From NCBI GenBank assembly GCA_964417835.1, contig CAYQJD010000016.1, positions 1 to 20,768 on the forward strand: 20,768 nucleotides of DNA, in the 5' to 3' direction. The notes under the pieces were generated by a model. It did no database searches. It saw only the letters and a list, made by a program, of their open reading frames with translations, and was not told the DNA's origin. Position 1 is the first letter of the stretch; each line of letters opens with the position of its first letter. The position numbers were made by a program, and so were the translations under genes. The DNA is from UMGS1124 sp964417835 (lineage in GTDB: Bacteria; Bacillota_I; Bacilli_A; RF39; UBA660). Positions 8,475 through 15,574 of this stretch are shown here, piece after piece.

Positions 8475-9040
8475 AAGGGGGTGTAGTAAAAATAAAGTCC
8501 GGTAGTATTAAATATAATTTTGAACATAAAAATCAATTCTTTGAACCATTCGACTTAAGTCTTGATGACTTATATCGTTCTTTAAAACCAATCCTTGATT
8601 GTAAAGAAGATTTGTTTAAAATCATTTGGAATAATACCAAAGATAAATACAATCGTGATGCTTCTACTTCTTTCTATGATTGTACTAATTATTATTTTGA
8701 AATTGAATATGACGATGAATATATAAAAGACGCTAATGGTAATATTTTTAAAAAAGGTATCAGAAAAAGAGGGCATGAAAAAAATCATAGACCTGATCCT
8801 ATTGTCGAAATGGGACTTCTTCTTGATAAGCAAGGATTTCCTATTTCCTATAATATTTTCCCTGGCAATACTTCTGAAAAAGAAACTCTTATCCCTGAAA
8901 TTCATAATATTAAAAGAAGACATAATATTGATAAAGTTATAGTTGTTGCTGATAGAGGTTTAAACTGTTTTGACAATATGTATAAATTGTCCGGTCTTGA
9001 CTTAGATAAAGAAAACAGAGATGAGTATGTAAGATATTGA
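8475..9040 (+). pseudogene. Remnant of a DDE transposase (IS1634/IS4-like)
   Basis: The frame is open from just after a TAA at 8474-8476 to 9040. A strong Shine-Dalgarno run (AAGGGGG, 8475-8481) is followed ten bases later by ATA at 8492 where an ATG would be expected, then by protein rich in transposase signatures: FYDCTNYYFEIEYDD (first catalytic Asp region), RPDPIVEMGLLLDKQGFPI, FPGNTSEKETLIPEI and VVADRGLN (second Asp region). The last part, carrying the catalytic Glu, is missing: the frame runs into a stop after DKENRDEYVRY. At about 180 residues it is far shorter than a 450-550-residue intact enzyme, so it cannot be active. The family name is from remembered motifs. Confidence 0.72.
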
Positions 9041-9393
9041 TTATTTACTAAAATGTAATTTAAATGGTTAACAAATGATCGGAAAAACAAATACTATGTT
9101 CAACAAACTCGCGACATAATAAAAAATTATTGGATATAAGTTTATTATATGAAAATGAAAATTCTAAAAATTGGATAGGATTAGTAAGTCATCAAATAGA
9201 AAAATACGAAATATAAAAACAACATTTAATTAATAATAAAATTTTATTCTTTCAAAAAAGGAAATTGGAAGAGCATAATAAAATATTAAAGTGCTTAAAG
9301 GATATAGAAGATGAAATTTATTTAATGGAATATAATTACAAAATAATAAACAATTCATAATTGTAAGTATTTGTTCTAAAATTACAAATGATA
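9041..9393 (+). pseudogene. Degenerate reading-frame debris, possibly from a regulator
   Basis: No intact gene is visible. From 9079 to 9360 one plus frame is interrupted by a single TAA near 9208; its last part (KRKLEEHNKILKCLKDIED, then MEYNYKI) has the charged coiled-coil look of the C-terminal helix of MerR-type regulators. A second frame around 9063-9139 reads NDRKNKYYVQQTRDIIKNYW and is also cut by a stop. These look like decayed or truncated genes next to the transposase remnant. The MerR idea is weak. Confidence 0.25.
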
Positions 9394-9395
9394 TA

Positions 9396-9423
9396 TTAAA
9401 AATTCTCTTTTCTATGATATAAT
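9396..9423 (+). promoter_or_regulatory. Probable promoter of the O-antigen-ligase-family gene
   Basis: TATAAT at 9418-9423 lies 16 bases after a weak TTAAAA (9396-9401), and about 30 bases before the start codon. It marks the return to intact sequence after the debris region. Confidence 0.45.
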
Positions 9424-9453
9424 AATTAAAAATAGAAGGGAGCTTAAAAAAAT

Positions 9454-10980
9454 ATGAAAGATTTACTAAAAAAAGAAAAAACAATTTTAGAAGTTATAGC
9501 TGATATTTATATTTTTGCTATGATATTAGTTTTTCCTTTAATAGTTGATAAAACAGGATTCTTTCACATACTTGAATGTAAATGGTATTCTTATGTGACG
9601 ATAGCAACTACATATATTGGTATAAATATTCTTGTGATTCTTTATTTTTTAATATTTAAGAAAGTAAATATCTTTAAAAGTACAAAGTTTACAATCGTTC
9701 AATGGTTAGCAGTTGGATTTTTAGCTGTGAATGTTATATCCTGCTTTATCTCCCCATTTTTTAATAAGTATAATTTGTTTATTGGCGTGGGTAGAGGTGA
9801 AGGACTTATTGCAATGTTATTATATACATTATCTTTTTTGTGCGTTTCATTATTTACAAAATTTAAAAGAAGATATATTACTTATTTTTCTATTTCTTCG
9901 ATACTAATAAGCTTGATAGAAGTTTTACAATATGTCGGATTTAATCCATTTAATATGTATCAAAACGGAATAGGGACTCATAATGTTAGCTTTATAGGAA
10001 CGATAGGGAATGTTGATTTTATATCAGCAATGTATTGCATATTATTAGCTGTTTCGTTTGGGGCTTATGTGTTTTTAGAAGATAATAAGAAATGGGAAAA
10101 AGCATTACATATAATATCTATTTTAATGGGATTTTTCATAATTGGAATAATAGACGTTCAAAGTGGTAAAGTTGCATTTTTTGGAACATTAGTTATAATT
10201 TTTCCATTTATTATTGCTAATAATAAAAGACTTTCAAGATTTTTAGTTATATTAGCAACAGTCTTAATGTCTTATTGTATAAATGTAATTTTAAATCCAG
10301 AATATCATTATGATTTGCATAAATTAGGACTATATTTTCAATTCAATTATATTGTAGTATTATTCCTAATTGTATGTGGTATTCTTGTTTATCTAGCATA
10401 CTTATTTAATAAAAAAGTAAAATATAATTGTTCCGATAACAAAAAACTAATCAAATATTTTTATTTAGGAATATTTGGTTGCGTTGTATTTGCTTTGTTA
10501 GTATTATACTTTGTTAATTTTAAAAGTGGAATGTTATATGAAATGCATGAATTATTACACGGAAATTTTGATGATGATTTTGGTACGTATAGGATATTCT
10601 TGTGGAAAAGAACATTAACCTTAATACCACAATATCCAATTTTGGGATCTGGACCGGATACATTTGTAATTAGGTTTATGGCTAAATATACTTCTGATAT
10701 TGCAGCTATCGGGCCATTAACTTTAAATGATACAGCTGCTAATGTTTACTTAACTATGATTATTAATATTGGTATAGTTGGTTTAATAAATTATCTGACA
10801 TTTATATTCTTCCAATTAAAAAATGGTATTAAAAAAATGAATAGTTATTCAGCGATTTTGTTAATCGCAATAGTATGTTATTTAATTCAAGACTTCTTTA
10901 ATTTATGGTTAGTTATAGTTACGCCTATTTTCTGGTTATTAATGGCATTACATTATAGAAGTATTTGTTCTGAAAAATAA
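9454..10980 (+). CDS. O-antigen ligase / polymerase family (Wzy_C, WaaL-PglL superfamily) membrane protein
   Basis: The 508-residue product has about 11-12 hydrophobic segments and one large extracytoplasmic loop near 355-425, the layout of the Wzy_C superfamily. That superfamily covers O-antigen ligases, polysaccharide polymerases and bacterial O-oligosaccharyltransferases (PglL). VGRGEGL (112-118) and, in the big loop, GTYRIFLWKRTL (377-388, with the usual Arg380) and LGSGPDTF (397-404) are typical. In the following segment, where the family usually reads DKAHNEYL, this protein has DTAANVYL, so the conserved His appears to be Ala429. AAGGGAG at 9437-9443 supports ATG 9454. It probably handles undecaprenyl-linked glycans outside the membrane. 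It lies 72 bases before the surface protein gene, which has its own promoter. Confidence 0.85.
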   Translation: MKDLLKKEKTILEVIADIYIFAMILVFPLIVDKTGFFHILECKWYSYVTIATTYIGINILVILYFLIFKKVNIFKSTKFTIVQWLAVGFLAVNVISCFISPFFNKYNLFIGVGRGEGLIAMLLYTLSFLCVSLFTKFKRRYITYFSISSILISLIEVLQYVGFNPFNMYQNGIGTHNVSFIGTIGNVDFISAMYCILLAVSFGAYVFLEDNKKWEKALHIISILMGFFIIGIIDVQSGKVAFFGTLVIIFPFIIANNKRLSRFLVILATVLMSYCINVILNPEYHYDLHKLGLYFQFNYIVVLFLIVCGILVYLAYLFNKKVKYNCSDNKKLIKYFYLGIFGCVVFALLVLYFVNFKSGMLYEMHELLHGNFDDDFGTYRIFLWKRTLTLIPQYPILGSGPDTFVIRFMAKYTSDIAAIGPLTLNDTAANVYLTMIINIGIVGLINYLTFIFFQLKNGIKKMNSYSAILLIAIVCYLIQDFFNLWLVIVTPIFWLLMALHYRSICSEK

Positions 10981-10991
10981 CGACACATCTA

Positions 10992-11020
10992 TTGCAAATT
11001 TTGTCGAAATACTATATAAT
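10992..11020 (+). promoter_or_regulatory. SigA-type promoter of the surface protein gene
   Basis: TTGCAA (10992-10997) and a perfect TATAAT (11015-11020) are 17 bases apart. The start codon follows 32 bases later, behind AAGGAAG (11035-11041). The surface protein can therefore be expressed apart from the upstream membrane protein. Confidence 0.7.
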
Positions 11021-11052
11021 TAAAAATAAAGATAAGGAAGAGTGAAACTTTT

Positions 11053-12705
11053 ATGGACAAATTTAAAAGCAAAGTTATAAAACTTGCTGTCAGTGGGGTT
11101 GCAATATTCGCCGTTGGAATATTTGTTGGATACCAATTAAATTACGGTACGCTTTCATCAATACAGGGTTATTTATTTAATGCTGCTGGTGAAGCTTCTG
11201 ATTCGAATGCGTCAAATTCTAACGCGTCTGACTCAAATGCGTCTGACGCTAACGCTTCAAGTGCAAATGCTTCAAGTGCAAATGCAAGTTCAACGGATAA
11301 TATAATTTATCTTCAAAATTTTGTATTAGGTAGTACAAGTGCAAAACAAGGAGATAAAGTAAATGTGACGATAGGAACAAGCGGTGCTTGTAATTCGGCT
11401 GTATCTATTGTATTTAAAAATGCAGATGGTACAATATTTACAGCACAAGTTCAAGATATTACTGGTAATCCTTACATAGTAATACCAAATTCGGCTGTTG
11501 CTACAACATATTCAGTTAGCGATGTATTGTTAGTAGGTAGAAATAGCGATAATACAACATTTACAAAACAATATAGTACATCTGGAGCTAATACATACGC
11601 ATTTAATAGTTCTCTAACTATTGTTGCAAAAGAGACTAATAATGATGGAAATAATAATGGTGGAACACAACAACCTGTTGCAAATGTTAGTTTAACAAGT
11701 ATTTCACTTGGTAGTACTTCAGCAAAAGTAAGCGATAAAGTTTATTTAAACATTCAAACAAGTGAAAAATTAAATAGTTTAAAATTAGTATTTACTTCTG
11801 CTGACGGAAAAACATTTATTGTTTATGCAAAAGATCTATCAACAAAACCTTATATTGAAATTCCTTCTTCAACTGTTGGAGGTACTTATTCATTGACAAG
11901 TGCTATTATAGCTACATCAAAGAGTTCAACAGCATATAGTAAAGACGGTGGAAACGATACTGAAAAATTTGATTTCAATTCTACAATAGAAATTAGCGAC
12001 GGAACAGAAACAACATTTATTTATAATAATGAAGATGTAAATTCAGACATATTAACTAAATTATATAATGCTCCAAGTGGTAGTGAAATTACAATCAATG
12101 CTGATTCTAATACATTAATTAATGAAGAATTATTTAATGCAATAAAAGGAAAAAATAAAAAATTAGTTATTAACTATAAAGATAATCAAATAGTATTTAA
12201 TGGTAGAGAGATTGACGATTCTAAAACTATTGATATTAGTATGACAGTTGATAGTGTATCAAGTAACGAAAATATCAGTAAGTTAGTATCAAATGGTGTA
12301 GTAGTAAACTTTCCAGATAATGGTAATTTACCAGGTAAAGCATTAATAAGAGTAAAAGCAACTGATGAAGTTGATAAGATCTTAAATGATAATGTATTCG
12401 TATATGTTTATAACGAATCAACAAATGACTTCTGTGTTGTGGCTACAAGTGTTAAAAAATCTTCAGACGGATATTATGAATTTACAATTACTCATAACTC
12501 AGATTATCTAATTGTAAATGAAAAAATAGATAGTAAGTTAGTTGTTAGTCAAAATGGTGGTATTGTAGTTAATTTCCAAAAAGGAAATGGAACACTTCTT
12601 ATGTTAATAGCTGTTGGTGTTGTTGTAATAATCGCTGCAGTAATATTAATTGTTGTTTTAAAAAAGAAAAAAAATGACAACGATATAAATAACAACAACT
12701 TATAG
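11053..12705 (+). CDS. Membrane-anchored extracellular protein with NAS pentapeptide repeats and tandem beta domains
   Basis: Residues 9-28 are a signal peptide or signal anchor. Residues 50-79 are six pentapeptides of the form [DNS][SA]NAS. Residues 84-190 and 211-314 are two copies of one domain: both contain LGSTSAK, an [A/S]DG[T/K].F strand, a PYI.IP strand and a TYS turn, and end in FNS[ST][LI][ET]I, separated by an Asn/Gly-rich linker. Residues 320-490 form a different beta-rich domain (EITINADS, NEELFNAIKGKNKKLVINY, DYLIVNE), of a kind seen in Firmicutes surface proteins. A hydrophobic helix (514-536) is followed by KKKK and an Asn/Asp-rich tail, so the C terminus is membrane-anchored; there is no LPXTG sortase motif. 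It has no catalytic signature. An adhesin or wall-structural role is inference. Confidence 0.75.
   Translation: MDKFKSKVIKLAVSGVAIFAVGIFVGYQLNYGTLSSIQGYLFNAAGEASDSNASNSNASDSNASDANASSANASSANASSTDNIIYLQNFVLGSTSAKQGDKVNVTIGTSGACNSAVSIVFKNADGTIFTAQVQDITGNPYIVIPNSAVATTYSVSDVLLVGRNSDNTTFTKQYSTSGANTYAFNSSLTIVAKETNNDGNNNGGTQQPVANVSLTSISLGSTSAKVSDKVYLNIQTSEKLNSLKLVFTSADGKTFIVYAKDLSTKPYIEIPSSTVGGTYSLTSAIIATSKSSTAYSKDGGNDTEKFDFNSTIEISDGTETTFIYNNEDVNSDILTKLYNAPSGSEITINADSNTLINEELFNAIKGKNKKLVINYKDNQIVFNGREIDDSKTIDISMTVDSVSSNENISKLVSNGVVVNFPDNGNLPGKALIRVKATDEVDKILNDNVFVYVYNESTNDFCVVATSVKKSSDGYYEFTITHNSDYLIVNEKIDSKLVVSQNGGIVVNFQKGNGTLLMLIAVGVVVIIAAVILIVVLKKKKNDNDINNNNL
11200..11289 (+). repeat. Six 15-bp units encoding [DNS][SA]NAS
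   Basis: The units read DSNAS, NSNAS, DSNAS, DANAS, SANAS, SANAS. Codons differ between the units (TCG/TCT/TCA/AGT for Ser, AAT/AAC for Asn, GCG/GCT/GCA for Ala), except for the last units, which share AGTGCAAATGC. The array is therefore old or selected at protein level, not a fresh slippage product. Confidence 0.85.
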
Positions 12706-12710
12706 AAGCT

Positions 12711-12732
12711 AAACAAAAAAGAGCTTAACGAA
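12711..12732 (+). terminator. Left arm of a split bidirectional terminator
   Basis: AAACAAAAAAGAGCTTAA at 12711-12728 is the exact reverse complement of 13512-13529, and the match goes on for four more bases with one difference. The two arms flank the IS3 debris. Joined, they would make a long hairpin with A-tract and T-tract flanks between two convergent genes. Confidence 0.6.
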
Positions 12733-12769
12733 CTAGTCAAGTAAAAGTAGACAGTTAAAAAAAGAGCAT

Positions 12770-12975
12770 TTAGAACCCTGATTCAATTTTATATTGAAAT
12801 GGGGTTTTATAATTTAATGAATATGAAGGCCTTTCATAATTGTAATAATCAATGTATAATTTAATTAGATTTGGAATGCCTTCAGAATATTTCAAATCAA
12901 AATCTATAAACAATTCTTCTTTTATTTTGTCTAAACTTGTTTCAAAATATGTTGTTACCATCTCTGATGAAGGCA
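12770..12975 (-). pseudogene. 3' fragment of an IS3-family transposase (OrfB C-terminal end)
   Basis: The minus-strand product ends in LIKLYIDYYNYERPSYSLNY followed by KTPFQYK, the conserved C-terminal tail of IS3-family integrase-type transposases. Upstream, YFETSLDKIKEELF fits the segment around the catalytic Glu only loosely. Everything before that is missing. The right limit is approximate because the frame runs into antisense of the neighbouring fragment. Confidence 0.65.
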
Positions 12976-12982
12976 CCTCAAG

Positions 12983-13435
12983 AACATACAAGTTGTGAAA
13001 ATATTGTTAATAGAGTTTTTAAAACAGGGATACCATATAATGTTCTTTTAATTGAAGTTACATATTTGTTTTATGGAGATAATAAGAAATGTTATTTATC
13101 TACTATAAAAGATGCCAAAACCAATGAAATACTTGCTTATTACATAAGTGAAAGTATGACATTATACGAGTCCTAAATTTCATAATTTATTAAAAAAGTA
13201 TAATATTCAACAATCTATGTCTAGAAGAGGAAATTGTTGGGATAATGCTCCTCAAGAATCTTATTTTGGTCATATGAAAGATGAATTAAATTTAGATACT
13301 TGTTTTACATTTAGAAATGTATGTAATAAAATAAAAGATTATATTGAATATTACAACAATTATAGATATCAATGGAATCTAAAAAAAATGACTCCGGTAC
13401 AATACCGAAGTCATTTTTTCGCTTCTATTGCTTAG
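12983..13435 (+). pseudogene. Internally deleted, frameshifted IS3-family (IS150-like) OrfB remnant
   Basis: The first frame reads ENIVNRVFKTGIPYNVLLIE, VTYLFYGDNKKCYLSTIKDA and AYYISESM, then after a frame change near 13158 the sequence continues HYTSPKFHNLLKKYNIQQSM and SRRGNCWDNAPQESYFGHMK to the conserved tail NLKKMTPVQYR. Where intact IS150-like enzymes have DVTYL this has EVTYL, and the DQGxHYTSP Asp is lost in the deletion. Two of three catalytic acidic residues are therefore gone; only the Glu of PQESYF remains. It is inactive. Confidence 0.78.
13382..13418. terminator. Terminator-like hairpin inside the end of the IS3 transposase frame
   Basis: AATGACT-C-CGGTA (13386-13398) pairs with TACCG-A-AGTCATT (13402-13414) with one mismatch and a three-base loop, flanked by A's on the left and six T's on the right (13413-13418). 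It overlaps the codons for the conserved MTPVQYR tail. Confidence 0.6.
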
Positions 13436-13507
13436 AATCTCTCTTTTTAATTAGTCCTTGACATAGGGTTCATTTTATTTTACACTTGTCTACTTTTATC
13501 ATATCAC

Positions 13508-13529
13508 TTCATTAAGCTCTTTTTTGTTT
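13508..13529 (-). terminator. Right arm of the split bidirectional terminator
   Basis: TTAAGCTCTTTTTTGTTT (13512-13529) is the exact complement of the arm at 12711-12728. It also encodes the last codons and stop of the NagZ-like gene on the minus strand. Its partner now lies about 780 bases away. Confidence 0.6.
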
Positions 13530-14816
13530 GTATAAATTTAAGTTTATTTTAAATTGTATATTTTTCAATACCAATCTATTAATTAATTCTTCGGATATTT
13601 TATCTTCTATAATTGCATTATATATTTCTTCGTATGCTGATACATAATCAGATACTATCAATATATTATTGCCAGCTAATATGGAATCAATACAAGGTGT
13701 TTTAGTATCATATCCTTTTATCGCACTCATAGATAAATCATCAGTTATTATTATTCCGTCAAAGGTTAATTCATTCCTTAAAATATTGTGTATATTTCTT
13801 GAAAGAGATGACGGCTTGCTATCAATATTTGATACTATATTATGCGATACCAATATAGCATTAGCTCCATTTTCAATACCAACTTTAAAAGGTATAAAAT
13901 CATTATTTTTAATTGTTTTGTATGATCTATTATCTATTGCTATACTTGTATGTGTATCTAGGTTTTCAGAATATCCAGGGAAATGTTTAAGCACATAAGA
14001 CACGTTATTATTTTGTGTTTCTAAAATAGTTTTAATATATTTAGATGTTTCTTTTTTATCTTTACCAAAACTTCTTTCATAAATATAGGATTTTGGATTT
14101 GTAGAAATATCAGCAATGGGTGCTAAATTTACATTAATACCTAATTCTTCTAAAAGATTAGATTTAATAAGTGCGTCTTGTTTTATTTTATCAAATCCAC
14201 CATTTTTATATAATTCTTGCGGAGATTGAAAAGGTGAATTAACAATATTCTTATTAGAACTTAACCTTGATACTATACCGCCTTCTTCATCTATAGCTAT
14301 CAAAAGTGGAATATTTGCTATTGACTGATATAATTTAATTTCATTAATTAATTCTTCTTTTGTTTTGTTGTCTATATCTCTTTGAAATAAAATATATCCA
14401 CCAATATTATATTTGCTAATTGTTTCAATCTTATTTGTTTCTGGTGTTCTAACTAATAATAATTGTCCTATCTTTTCATTTAAAGTCATTTCTTGTAATA
14501 TCTCTAATGCTTGATTATCATATTGTAGTTTTATATTTTCTTTATCAATGTCTTTAATGTTTATTTCTTGAATATACTTAAAATCATTTAGCTGTTTATT
14601 GTATTTAATCTTAATATTGTCGCCAACATCAAAATCACTATTATAATTAAATCTATATATACTATCATTTTCTGTTATTACTTCTAAACAATTTATATCT
14701 TTATATATTATCGTTCCAATTAAGTATTTAGTTTTATAAATGTTGTAAAAATATAATGATATAAAAATAATAACTATAAGTGGGATAATTAAAAATAAAC
14801 GCTTATATTTTTTCAC
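13512..14816 (-). CDS. NagZ-like family 3 glycoside hydrolase (beta-N-acetylhexosaminidase), membrane-anchored
   Basis: Residues 5-25 form a membrane helix; about 30-100 is a small beta-rich region not found in cytosolic NagZ; about 105-420 is a GH3 TIM barrel. Key positions are visible: IAIDEEGGIVSRL (173-185), KHFPGYSENLDTH (277-289) with the NagZ-specific Asp287-His289 pair that acts as general acid/base, and ITDDLSM with the probable nucleophile Asp359. It should remove N-acetylglucosamine from muropeptides or glycan outside the membrane, as in B. subtilis NagZ (YbbD), but it lacks that protein's C-terminal domain. It starts at GTG 14816, 14 bases inside the end of the transferase gene, so the two are translationally coupled. 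Confidence 0.87.
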   Translation of the reverse strand: MKKYKRLFLIIPLIVIIFISLYFYNIYKTKYLIGTIIYKDINCLEVITENDSIYRFNYNSDFDVGDNIKIKYNKQLNDFKYIQEINIKDIDKENIKLQYDNQALEILQEMTLNEKIGQLLLVRTPETNKIETISKYNIGGYILFQRDIDNKTKEELINEIKLYQSIANIPLLIAIDEEGGIVSRLSSNKNIVNSPFQSPQELYKNGGFDKIKQDALIKSNLLEELGINVNLAPIADISTNPKSYIYERSFGKDKKETSKYIKTILETQNNNVSYVLKHFPGYSENLDTHTSIAIDNRSYKTIKNNDFIPFKVGIENGANAILVSHNIVSNIDSKPSSLSRNIHNILRNELTFDGIIITDDLSMSAIKGYDTKTPCIDSILAGNNILIVSDYVSAYEEIYNAIIEDKISEELINRLVLKNIQFKINLNLYKQKRA

Positions 14817-15408
14817 AATATGCTATTATATATCCTTTTATATCATCTATAAATCCCACTTTTAATTTTTCATCATTGCAGTAGGTCTTATTATTCTTTA
14901 TTGTAAATTCTACTTCTAATATATGATTTAGGTTTGTTCCTAACATTTTAAAATATGCTTCTTTTAATGTATATATTTTAAAAATTCTTTCTTCTATATT
15001 ATTGTTAGATGATAGTATATATTCTTTTTCTTTTTCGGTAGCAAATTGGTTAATTATATTTAAAGGTGTTTTTCTAATTTTTTCAATATCAATTCCCATT
15101 TCTTTATCTGATATTGTAGTAATTACATAATCAAAAGAATGACTAATATTAAAAAACAATTTATAGTTTTTAAAATATGGCTTTCCATATTCATTAATGT
15201 AATAATCTAAACTATTATAAGATATATTTCTTTTTGATAATAAATTATTTAATAATATTTCCCCAACTATTGATCTAGTTTTGGTATCATAATTTTTATA
15301 TTTATCAATTTTATCTTTTTTAAGTTTAGGTATCTTTTTATAAAAATTGTTAATATCATTTTTGTTAAAATCATTAATATTTTTAATAATATATTCCAAT
15401 TTAAACAC
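14803..15408 (-). CDS. 4'-phosphopantetheinyl transferase, Sfp/AcpT superfamily
   Basis: The protein (about 200 residues) has the two signature motifs: GIDIE with Asp107 and Glu109 (magnesium ligands) and YTLKEAYFK with Lys149 and Glu150. FNISHSFDYV (86-95) before the first motif is also typical. It moves phosphopantetheine from CoA onto the conserved Ser of carrier proteins, and at this length resembles the Sfp/Gsp type, not the 120-residue AcpS type. A DltC-like carrier gene lies 2.4 kb away in the divergent operon and is the obvious local client. The start is either GTG 15408 or TTG 15399; GGTAGGTG at 15414-15407 is better spaced for the TTG. It overlaps NagZ. Confidence 0.88.
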   Translation of the reverse strand: MFKLEYIIKNINDFNKNDINNFYKKIPKLKKDKIDKYKNYDTKTRSIVGEILLNNLLSKRNISYNSLDYYINEYGKPYFKNYKLFFNISHSFDYVITTISDKEMGIDIEKIRKTPLNIINQFATEKEKEYILSSNNNIEERIFKIYTLKEAYFKMLGTNLNHILEVEFTIKNNKTYCNDEKLKVGFIDDIKGYIIAYCEKI

Positions 15409-15518
15409 CTACCAATTATAATTATAACTAAAATTTTGTGTTTTTACAATTTGCCAAAGAAGAAAAGGGCTAAATACTTCTATATTTTGCAAAATATGTA
15501 TTTTTTTGTTCGTTATTA

Positions 15519-15527
15519 TGTTATAAT
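15519..15527 (+). promoter_or_regulatory. Extended -10 promoter of the VanW operon
   Basis: TGTTATAAT (15519-15527) is a perfect TG-N-TATAAT extended -10 element, which can work without a good -35; none is clear upstream. It lies 48 bases before the VanW start at 15575 and faces away from the transferase gene. Confidence 0.55.
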
Positions 15528-15574
15528 AAATGTAAAGATTGGACATCTTTAGAAATGTGAATAGTGAGGAATTT

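Larger units (their letters stand above)
12733..13505. mobile_element. Composite of two degenerate IS3-family remnants
   Basis: A perfect 12-bp inverted repeat bounds the block: TAAAAGTAGACA at 12742-12753 and its reverse complement at 13487-13498. Inside are the 3' ends of two different IS3-type transposase genes, one on the minus strand (12770 to about 12975) and one on the plus strand (about 12983 to 13435), fused at their truncated 5' ends. No complete orfA or orfB remains, so the block cannot move by itself. The two proteins are not copies of each other, so this is two elements, not one duplicated. Confidence 0.7.

Noticed and set aside
8582..8923. Minus-strand open frame over the transposase remnant
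   Set aside because: The plus frame carries the transposase motifs; the minus product is low-complexity and unlike any protein family.
11200..11289. CRISPR-like or minisatellite array
   Set aside because: The 15-bp units are in frame, have no spacers and encode a protein repeat; no CRISPR array or cas gene was seen anywhere.
12640..12705. LPXTG-type sortase signal at the surface protein C terminus
   Set aside because: There is a hydrophobic helix and a basic stop-transfer run, but no LPXTG-like motif before it; it is read as a membrane anchor.
13669..13998. Plus-strand open frame opposite the NagZ-like gene
   Set aside because: It is a shadow of the real minus-strand gene; the GH3 motifs are all on the minus strand.
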